From assembly GCA_964596185.1 (NCBI GenBank), contig CAZQUE010000012.1, forward strand, positions 1 through 64,000: DNA of 64,000 bases, read 5' to 3'. This stretch comes from DYKG01 sp964596185. GTDB lineage: Bacteria > Muiribacteriota > Ozemobacteria > Ozemobacterales > Ozemobacteraceae. The position numbers were made by a program, and so were the translations under genes. Numbering within the stretch: the stretch's first letter is position 1; every line of letters begins with the position of its first letter. The notes below the pieces were generated by a model. That model ran no database searches, was not told where the DNA came from, and worked only from the letters and a program-made list of their open reading frames with translations. Shown here in pieces: positions 54,828-62,055 of this stretch.

Positions 54828-56015
54828 ATGTCCAGTCTTACAGTTTTTTTATCCGATTTGCATATTGGAACCAGTGCAGAAACAAACTGGTTCCAAAGAG
54901 ATTTGCACACAGAGTTGATAAAAAGTGTTCTTGATTTCGTAATGCAAAATTCCGAGATTGTAAAAGACGTGGTAGTTTTGGGAGACTGGTTCGAATTTTG
55001 GAATTATCCTCCTGAGTCGACTATTCCAACACTGGAAGAAGTTTTTGCTCGAAATCCTTCTTTGTTTTCAAGATCCAAAGATAAAAGAGACTTCATTTCG
55101 GTTATGGAGGCAATTAATGGAAACTTTCGTTTCATAAACGGCGAGCACGACATGCTGGTTCGTTTGCAGGATTTAAACTCCCTGTTTTCACGTTATACGG
55201 ATAAAAAGGTTTTGCCGGGGCATGGAAACTCGGTTGAAAAAGATCCGATCGCAAACACTTATTACAATTCTGGGCATGTTTGGGCTGAGCACGGAAATCA
55301 ACATGATCTTTTCAATCGCCCGGTTTTAAGCGATCAAAATGCCTGTCGACCATTGCCATTCGGCTATTTTTTGAGCCGCCTATTTTGTTTTTATCTTGAA
55401 AAGCAAATTTCAAGCATGCATCGGAGAGATGCGTCTTGCCTGTCTGGTTGTTCGGGGATAGGAGAGAAGAGCCTCGGGATGAAAGCTGAAGAGTTTTTTG
55501 ATGAAATAATCAAAAAATCGATAAAAGAGCGTGGGTTTAATTCTGCTCAAATACTATTAGAGAATTTGCTATCCAGGAATAGAAGCTTCGAGATTGAATT
55601 CAACATGAAAACAGAGGGGTTCTCAGAGATTCATTGTTCAGAGGTTCCTGATTATTTTTCAGGACTTATAAGCTCAGACGATCTATTTGAAAGTATGCAT
55701 GAGGCAGAAGTCGCGTATTCTGGCCTTGGCAGGTTTGCTCAAAGGCATTTTTGTGAAAATCCCTTCAGCAGGGTTGTAATTATGGGGCATACTCATCATA
55801 GTCGTTTGGAAATTTTGGGCAATGGAAAACCAAGGGTATATGTTAATAATGGCTACCTCTGTCCCTCTGAGAAGGATATGGAATCCGGAGAGCAACTACC
55901 GTCTTTCACTGTTGTAAAAGAAGTGGGAAGTAACCAGATAGAAATTCGGCAGAAGTTTCTTGTTGGTAAAACTTTTGAGGTCATTGATGGGCCAGGTATT
56001 GTTCTTGAGAGCTAA
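54828..56015 (+). CDS. Calcineurin-like metallophosphoesterase
   Basis: A cytosolic phosphoesterase of the calcineurin superfamily, some similarity to LpxH-type enzymes. Metal-binding motifs in order: S-D-L-H-I-G (about 9-14), G-D-W-F-E-F-W (about 52-58), N-G-E-H-D (104-108), and G-H-T-H-H-S (about 320-325). The third is normally G-N-H-D/E; here Glu106 occupies the usual Asn position. An additional W-A-E-H-G-N-Q-H-D segment is present. A long insert (about residues 170-270) separates the third and last motifs. GGGAGG precedes the ATG. The substrate is unknown. Confidence 0.8.
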   Translation: MSSLTVFLSDLHIGTSAETNWFQRDLHTELIKSVLDFVMQNSEIVKDVVVLGDWFEFWNYPPESTIPTLEEVFARNPSLFSRSKDKRDFISVMEAINGNFRFINGEHDMLVRLQDLNSLFSRYTDKKVLPGHGNSVEKDPIANTYYNSGHVWAEHGNQHDLFNRPVLSDQNACRPLPFGYFLSRLFCFYLEKQISSMHRRDASCLSGCSGIGEKSLGMKAEEFFDEIIKKSIKERGFNSAQILLENLLSRNRSFEIEFNMKTEGFSEIHCSEVPDYFSGLISSDDLFESMHEAEVAYSGLGRFAQRHFCENPFSRVVIMGHTHHSRLEILGNGKPRVYVNNGYLCPSEKDMESGEQLPSFTVVKEVGSNQIEIRQKFLVGKTFEVIDGPGIVLES

Positions 56016-56035
56016 ATTTGGTGAAATTGACCCTG

Positions 56036-56632
56036 TCAGGGAAAAACTGCGCCGGTTTTTTTTCCATGATCAGTCTGTCGGTCGTACTCCCTTTCCTGGG
56101 TTCGGTATCTTTCCAATACTCTGTTTGCTGCAGCATTTGCTGAAATCTCAAGAGATTGGCTCGTTGAACCTGGCGGAATGTCGATTATGGCGAGATTAAC
56201 TGCTTTTGCCGCCTCTATGGCGATATTTCGATGACCAAATTCATGTTCTGACAAGGCCTTAAAATAGCACTCCCATTTTTCTTGAATTGATGGGTGTGCT
56301 TTTTCTTTATCTAGCCATTGAGGCATTATATATTTGATTTCAACATTACTGTTAGCCTCGGTGATGTGGTACATGCCGTTTGCATATTGCCATTTAAAAA
56401 ACCATTCCACATACCAGGTGGTCGAAGCGTCAAAAACTTCTTTTCCCTGGCGGCATGGTGAATGATCTTTCATGTAGGATCTGATAGAGTTTTCATCTAT
56501 ACCAAAGACTTTGTATGTTTCTGTTTTTTCAAAAACTTCGGTATTTTGTAGCGATTCTTTTGCGACTAACTCCTGTGGGAACGAAAAAAATATCGCAAAA
56601 ACCATAAAAAACAGGATTGTTCGAGTTTTCAT
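56036..56632 (-). CDS. DUF922 secreted zinc-dependent protease-like protein
   Basis: 198 aa from ATG 56632; the open frame extends much further upstream with no homology. A signal peptide at about 1-25 precedes the domain. The DUF922 domain includes a Y-M-P-Q-W-L-type segment and, near residue 140, H-E-F-G-H, an H-E-x-x-H zinc motif; the family is predicted to contain secreted Zn-dependent proteases, though few are tested. A TATAAT (minus strand, 56696-56691) lies about 58 nt upstream. It is divergent from the repeat protein gene and convergent with the metallophosphoesterase. Confidence 0.72.
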   Translation of the reverse strand: MKTRTILFFMVFAIFFSFPQELVAKESLQNTEVFEKTETYKVFGIDENSIRSYMKDHSPCRQGKEVFDASTTWYVEWFFKWQYANGMYHITEANSNVEIKYIMPQWLDKEKAHPSIQEKWECYFKALSEHEFGHRNIAIEAAKAVNLAIIDIPPGSTSQSLEISANAAANRVLERYRTQEREYDRQTDHGKKTGAVFP

Positions 56633-56690
56633 TATAAAATTTCCATTGTTAAAATGTTCTTGGGTCATAAGACAAAAAATTCCAGGTAGG

Positions 56691-56696
56691 ATTATA
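56691..56696 (-). promoter_or_regulatory. -10 box of the DUF922 gene
   Basis: A perfect TATAAT on the minus strand; the -35 region 17 bp upstream is weak. The leader would be about 50 nt. Confidence 0.45.
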
Positions 56697-56827
56697 GCAA
56701 AAAAGTAAAGAAAATAGAAAAAAAGATGGGAAAAAGCCCATATCTGGTTTTCCTCAGAATAAAATTCCCCAAAAAAATCCAAGAAGGTATTGCGAAAAGC
56801 GAAACTTTCATTAGAATTAAGGGAAAG

Positions 56828-56855
56828 TTCAACCGGTACACCCGTTGAATATTCT
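56828..56855 (+). promoter_or_regulatory. Promoter with operator-like dyad for the repeat protein
   Basis: TTCAAC (56828-56833) and TATTCT (56850-56855) form a promoter with a 16-bp spacer. The stretch 56828-56849 is a nearly perfect dyad: arms TTCAAC and GTTGAA with inner GGT and ACC. The dyad covers the -35 box and the spacer, an ideal place for a repressor. Confidence 0.5.
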
Positions 56856-56888
56856 TTTGTAAAAGTTTTCCAGAATGGAGTGAGTGAT

Positions 56889-58981
56889 ATGAGAAAAAAA
56901 ACGCTTAGAGTTCTCAGTCGTGTGATGTGCCTCATTCTTCTGGCCAGTGTAATTCTGCAGGCTCCCTTGATGGCTGTCGAAACCATTCCGGTTCGAGTTG
57001 GCAATCAAACCTTCAATGTTACACCCGGTCAGTGGGTAACCGTTAGAAACGGCCCCAACGTTACGCACTATAACGTGAGATTTGTCAATGGGCGCCCTGT
57101 TGCGCTTGAAATGGCGCAATATACCAAAATAGTTTTTGGTGAAGGTGCTGCTGCCGGAAGCGTGGCCGATGATGTGGCTTCAGCCAACAGTCCATCTGGT
57201 AACACTTCTCCCAGTAACAGTAATAGTCCGAGTAGCAATAATACACGTCCTAACACCGGAACAACCAATAACGCCGGTAATGTTGCCGACGACCTGGCTC
57301 AGCCGGGTGCGAACCCGATGGGCGGTGGTGTTGCTGACGATATTTCCCAGAGTACTTCGGTTGCAGACGACCTGGTTCAGACAGGTAATGCTGGCAACGT
57401 AGCTGACGACCTTGTTCAGACTGGCAATGCCGGCAACGTGGCTGATGACCTTGTTCAGACTGGCAATGCCGGCAACGTGGCTGATGACCTTGTTCAGACT
57501 GNNNNNNNNNNNNNNNNNNNNNNNNNNNNNNNNNNNNNNNNNNNNNNNNNNNNNNNNNNNNNNNNNNNNNNNNNNNNNNNNNNNNNNNNNNNNNNNNNNN
57601 NGACCTTGTTCAGACTGGCAATGCCGGCAACGTGGCTGATGACCTTGTTCAGACTGGCAATGCCGGCAATGTAGCAGATGACCTGATTCAGACTGGCAAT
57701 ACCGCCAATGTCGCTGATGATCTGGCTCAGGCTCCTTCAACCCGGACATGGGATCCTTCAAGACACCCTCGCGATCCTCAGACTGGTCGCTTCATTTCTC
57801 ATGAAGAAGCTATCAAGCGTGGTTTAATGGATCCGCCAGCAGGTTCTACTGCTGATGACGTTGCCCAGGCTGGAAATGCCGGCCAGGTTGCTGATGACGT
57901 TGCCCAGGCTGGAAACGCCGGTCAGGTTGCCGATGACGTTGCTCAGGCCGGAAATGCCGGTCAGGTTGCCGATGACGTTGCCCAGGCTGGAAATGCCGGT
58001 CAGGTTGCCGACGATGTTGCCAATAATGGCAAGCCGGGTTTTGGTGAACAGGTTAAAGGCAAATTCCAGAGCGGTTACTATACTGGCAAGGGAATGGTTA
58101 ACCAGGGCTTCCAGAACGTTAAAGACAGTTTGAAATCTGGATTCAGTGCGAAAAACCTGTTGATTACAGCTGGTATAACCGTCGGTGTCGATCTTGCGAC
58201 TCAAATTATGCGTGGTGAAAAGCCCAGTGCCAAAAAGGCTTTGAAAACTATTTGCAGCGCTGAATTTGTCGGTGGTGTTGGTGGTGCAGTCGTTGGTGCC
58301 GCAGCTGGTTCTTTCTTTGTTCCTTTCCTTACTGCCATTCCGGTAGTCGGCGGAGCTTTGAGTGCTTTGGCCCCTGCTTTCGGTTCTATCGTTGGCTCTT
58401 CAATGGGTGCTTACATGGCCGGGGATCTCAAAAATGGCAGATTCTCCATTAAAGAAGCTTTTAAGAGAATTGACTGGGTTGGGGTTACTGGTCAGGCAAT
58501 CGGTTCAACCGTCGGTGCGGCCCTCGGTTCGGCTCTTGGTCCGATAGGAACTATCGCTGGTGGTATGATCGGCGGTTACCTGGGTAACTGGGCTGCTCAA
58601 AAGATTGCCGGGTTGTTCGGCAAGGGACAGGCCGCTCAGTTGCCGGAAATGGCAATGCCAACTGGAACAGGAAATCCTCTTGGTGGCTATCAGGGTGGCG
58701 AAGTTTCAATTGGTGGCGATGAGCTCGTGATCAATGACGCTGCAGCTCCAATTGTTACTGGTGGCGATGACATACTGGTTATTGGCGGAGATGAAGCAGT
58801 AATTGGCGATTACGAATCAGAAGTTGCTCTCGCTTATAGCAAATACCAGGAACTTTACAAGCTTTATAATGAAATGCTCCGACAGGGACGACAGGAAGAC
58901 GCAATCTCGGTTGCTGAAGCTATGAATAAAGCTAAGAAAGAATATGATGATCTCAGACTGAAAGCTGCGGTTAACAAGTAA
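56889..58981 (+). CDS. Secreted glycine-zipper protein with 13-residue tandem repeats (broken by a gap)
   Basis: One gene split by 100 N; the frame changes across the gap only because the placeholder length is arbitrary. Start ATG 56889 with GGAG upstream. A signal peptide (about 1-31) precedes a small beta domain. Then come repeats of 13 residues, G-N-A-G-N-V-A-D-D-L-V-Q-T, before and after the gap; a spacer with D-P-Q-T-G-R-F; and a second array of four A-D-D-V-A-Q-A-G-N-A-G-Q-V units (57846-58016). The C-terminal part has several Gly/Ala-rich hydrophobic helices in glycine-zipper style (58265-58620), a Gly/Asp-rich stretch and a final coiled coil. I do not recognise the family. It may insert in or span a membrane with a repeat stalk. 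Confidence 0.75.
57360..57720 (+). repeat. 39-bp minisatellite coding for the first repeat array
   Basis: Units of 39 bp (13 codons) are nearly identical at DNA level, with three full copies before the gap and two or three after, more degenerate at the edges. This explains why the assembly failed here. The true gap should be 23 + 39k bases if the repeat is regular. Confidence 0.85.
57502..57601. other. Assembly gap of 100 N inside the minisatellite
   Basis: Exactly 100 N. The reading frames on the two sides do not match with this length, but both encode the same 13-residue unit. Confidence 0.97.
57846..58022 (+). repeat. Second 39-bp repeat array
   Basis: Four 39-bp units and a partial fifth encode A-D-D-V-A-Q-A-G-N-A-G-Q-V. 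Third-position differences between copies are more frequent than in the first array, so it is probably older. Confidence 0.8.
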
Positions 58982-59010
58982 AACTCTAAGCAATTAATAG
59001 ATCAAATAGG

Positions 59011-59039
59011 GGTCGCCTCAATTGAGGCGACCTTTTTTT
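59011..59039 (+). terminator. Rho-independent terminator of the repeat protein gene
   Basis: A perfect 22-bp palindrome (59011-59032) ends in a run of seven T. Confidence 0.92.
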
Positions 59040-59181
59040 CTTTAGCCTGGGAAAATAAAATCAACAATGCTGCCCGATTGATTCAAGTTTTGGTAAATGC
59101 CATGGAAAAATGATTGAGTTTTCAACCATGTAATGGCGTTGATCAGTTAGTTTCAAAATTATGTTTGAAGAAAGAAGGAGG

Positions 59182-62055
59182 TTAGATTTTCTTGAGCAAA
59201 ACCAAAGTGACGTCATCTGGGTATGGGCCCGGTTTTCTGAAGGCATCAAGTCTCTGCATCATTTCATCAAGTATTTGTTGTGCAGAAAGATCCTTTTCAA
59301 GCAATTCAATGAAAGTTTGGTTGAGTCTTTCATACCCGAACATTTCGCCCGACATGTTTGAGCATTCAATTATCCCATCAGAGTAGAGTATAACTGCGTC
59401 ACCAGATTGCATTACCCTAGTTTCAGGTTTTGCGCGACGCTTTTTGGTTGCTCCTAGAGGCATTGATGGGATCTGTATTTCTTCCGTCTTTTTTAAATTG
59501 GCACGATAATAATAAGGGTAAGATTGCCCGGCATTGTCGGTTATTAATTCGCCTGAATCAGGATTCAAGACCAGGGTTACCAGGGTCATGAATTTGTGAC
59601 GAGGCTTTAATTCTCGGTTAAACAGGGCGTTGAGGTTATCCATCAGCGAGGTGGGGAAGAGGGTGCCATCAAGATTGAGATAGTCAACGGTTGCCTTGGC
59701 CATGGCCATTGCAAGGGCCGCCGAAATGCCATGACCGGTTACATCGCCGAGAATAATTGCCAATCTGCCATCATTCAAAGGTAGGATGTCATGGTAATCA
59801 CCTGCAAGATCTGTTGCAGAAGTTCTAAAACAAGCCAGATCGTACCCTTCAGGAATGAAAAGCTTTTCTGGCAGAAGGCTCGCCTGAACCACGCGACCAT
59901 ATTCGAGTTCTTTAAGTTCTTCGATTACCTTGTTAAATGCATTTGACAATACACCGAACTCGTCATTGCGGGTGACTTCAATGCGAAAATCGTGTTCGCG
60001 CTCTCTAATTGCTTTAATTCCAAGAGATATGTTGCCAATTGGCTTGATGAAAAGCCTTATCAGAAGCATTGCTCCAGCGAATGAAACAAGGAGTGCTAGA
60101 ATTCCTGCGATAATCAGCTGATTCTTCAATGGGTTCAAGCTGGCAAGTCGGTTTGGCTTTGAAATTAAATTGAAGAAGATGTGGGCGTTGATTGTTTTTT
60201 CGGGCTTAATGGTTACCCAATAAGGAATATGGTTGATAACAGTGTTTCGAAAAAGAACTTTTCCTGTTTTGAAGCTTACCAAAGCGGCTTTTAACAGGTT
60301 TTCCTGATCAATTCCCTGAATTTTGGGATAGATTTTCCGATCATTGTATGAGTAATTGATTTGCGTGGTAAGTTTCAGATTTTCCATGTTTTGTCGATCC
60401 AGAGCAAGCTTCTCTTCGACTTGGGAATTGTAGACCCTTATCAATTGAGCCGTGTAATGCATAAAAACTGGACCAGAGGCAAGTTCTGGATATACGTCAT
60501 AAAACCAGACCGTTGGGAAGGTTCCCATGCGGAAGATCCATTGTCGACCTCTTTGCCGAAGAATTGTTGCCATACCAATTTCATCTGTGGAAAGTACTGA
60601 TTCGCTGACAATTTCGGCCGGGGTTATCAGATTGGCATTTTTTCCAAGGCGATGTGGAGCGTGCAGTTTCAGGGCAACTCTGCTGAAAACATCCATTGCC
60701 TGTGTTACTCCGTGGACTTCAGGGTCATCGGTAGAGAAAATGATTCCCCCGTCGGAATCTCGGACCTCTAGTCGAGTCAGGGATCGTGGGATGCCGAACT
60801 GTTTTAGATATTTCTGAAAAAATCCTTCATTAACCGGTTCCTGGACAATTTTATGGCGCATTGTTTTTGCCATTTTCTCACTCTGTTCCAGCTTGATTGA
60901 GATCATTGATTCCAGGCGGTTCAAATTGGCAATGCTTTCTGCGGCAACCTGGTTTTCAATAATTTCCGCCCTTTCAGAAATCGATGTTGCACCAATCAAT
61001 GCGGTGAAAATTACTGGAAATACTGATGCCATTGTAAAAAGGCCAATAATTCTAAATCGAATTGAAAATGAATCAAGCCAATCACAAATGTTGCGACCTG
61101 GGAATATTCCAAAAAATGATAAAACGTAGATAGCCAGGAAAACTAAGCATAAGCCTGAAGAAACAAGAAAAACATAGTATGCAAAAATACGGAAAGTCTT
61201 TGGATTCTTTTTCAACGGTTCGGCAGCACAGTAGTATTGACCGTCTTGGTCTTCAATGAAGGCCCATCTATGGCCAAACTCAAAGACTGTATTTTTTCCA
61301 GTGAGGTTGGCCTTGATTTTTGCGGCAAGCATCTGGTCTTCGCCTAAGTTCTTCGGGGGCACGAGACTCTTGTTGCTGGTTTTTCCTGCTCCAGAATCAA
61401 ATCTGCCGAGTTGATTTCTGATAATTTTAAATCTGTCGATAAATTCGGGAATATCCGTAACTATAAGGAAGATTGAACGATTTGGTGGGTAGTTGTTCCA
61501 GAAATAGTGCTGCTTTTTTTTCTGATAGTTGAAATTGATTATCTGAGATCGGTGGGATTTTACCAATTCCAGGCGATTTCCCGGGCCAAACCGGCTAAGC
61601 AAAGCTTGATGAGCTTTGCGCTGTGCCAGTTTGAATTCATCGCCATCGAGGTTCAGAAAATGCATAAGATTCGAGAGTAGTTCAAGTTCTTCTTGAGTTG
61701 CCCCAAAGCTGCTTCTTAGAAGATGGTTTTCATAGTAAAAACATGTTATTTCCGTTCGGTATTCTGATTTGATCTTTTCGATCTTTTTTGCAAGCATTTC
61801 CGGGGTAAAATTGTCTGATTCGACAAGTTGGACAATTGAATCAAATCTGTCCTTAACGAATGTTTCTCTGGCGGTCGCTGCAATAACTTCGTCGAGAGAG
61901 TTGATTTGAATGAGCTCTGCCTGTTTTTCTTCTTCTTTTTCTAATTTTAAGTGGGTGTTGTTGGCTGTTAATGCGAGAAAAAACAGCAGTATCGATGAAA
62001 AGAGCATTAACAATCTGGCAAATGAAGAGGTTTTTCTCTGATTGTTTTCAATCAT
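59182..62055 (-). CDS. Membrane-anchored SpoIIE/RsbU-type serine phosphatase (957 aa)
   Basis: A PP2C-type phosphatase driven by a large sensor. Membrane helices lie at about 13-32, 295-320, 335-360 and 640-665, enclosing two extracytoplasmic regions. HAMP follows (about 665-715), then the SpoIIE domain (about 745-955). Metal-binding acids are in T-D-L-A-G-D-Y, G-D-V-T-G-H-G, Y-S-D-G-I-I-E and the final Y-P-D-D-V-T. In known systems these enzymes dephosphorylate anti-sigma-factor antagonists, but no such partner is in this window. The ATG overlaps the stop of the upstream phosphatase gene by 4 nt. Confidence 0.88.
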   Translation of the reverse strand: MIENNQRKTSSFARLLMLFSSILLFFLALTANNTHLKLEKEEEKQAELIQINSLDEVIAATARETFVKDRFDSIVQLVESDNFTPEMLAKKIEKIKSEYRTEITCFYYENHLLRSSFGATQEELELLSNLMHFLNLDGDEFKLAQRKAHQALLSRFGPGNRLELVKSHRSQIINFNYQKKKQHYFWNNYPPNRSIFLIVTDIPEFIDRFKIIRNQLGRFDSGAGKTSNKSLVPPKNLGEDQMLAAKIKANLTGKNTVFEFGHRWAFIEDQDGQYYCAAEPLKKNPKTFRIFAYYVFLVSSGLCLVFLAIYVLSFFGIFPGRNICDWLDSFSIRFRIIGLFTMASVFPVIFTALIGATSISERAEIIENQVAAESIANLNRLESMISIKLEQSEKMAKTMRHKIVQEPVNEGFFQKYLKQFGIPRSLTRLEVRDSDGGIIFSTDDPEVHGVTQAMDVFSRVALKLHAPHRLGKNANLITPAEIVSESVLSTDEIGMATILRQRGRQWIFRMGTFPTVWFYDVYPELASGPVFMHYTAQLIRVYNSQVEEKLALDRQNMENLKLTTQINYSYNDRKIYPKIQGIDQENLLKAALVSFKTGKVLFRNTVINHIPYWVTIKPEKTINAHIFFNLISKPNRLASLNPLKNQLIIAGILALLVSFAGAMLLIRLFIKPIGNISLGIKAIREREHDFRIEVTRNDEFGVLSNAFNKVIEELKELEYGRVVQASLLPEKLFIPEGYDLACFRTSATDLAGDYHDILPLNDGRLAIILGDVTGHGISAALAMAMAKATVDYLNLDGTLFPTSLMDNLNALFNRELKPRHKFMTLVTLVLNPDSGELITDNAGQSYPYYYRANLKKTEEIQIPSMPLGATKKRRAKPETRVMQSGDAVILYSDGIIECSNMSGEMFGYERLNQTFIELLEKDLSAQQILDEMMQRLDAFRKPGPYPDDVTLVLLKKI

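Noticed and set aside
56632..57004. Upstream extension of the DUF922 gene to a 322-codon frame
   Set aside because: The extension runs across the divergent promoter region and into the opposite gene; the signal peptide begins at ATG 56632.
57180..57761. 193-codon open frame on the minus strand through the repeat array
   Set aside because: It mirrors the tandem repeat of the real plus-strand gene, crosses the gap and has no ribosome site.
57360..58022. Repeat arrays considered as CRISPR
   Set aside because: The 39-bp units are contiguous without unique spacers and encode an in-frame 13-residue repeat.
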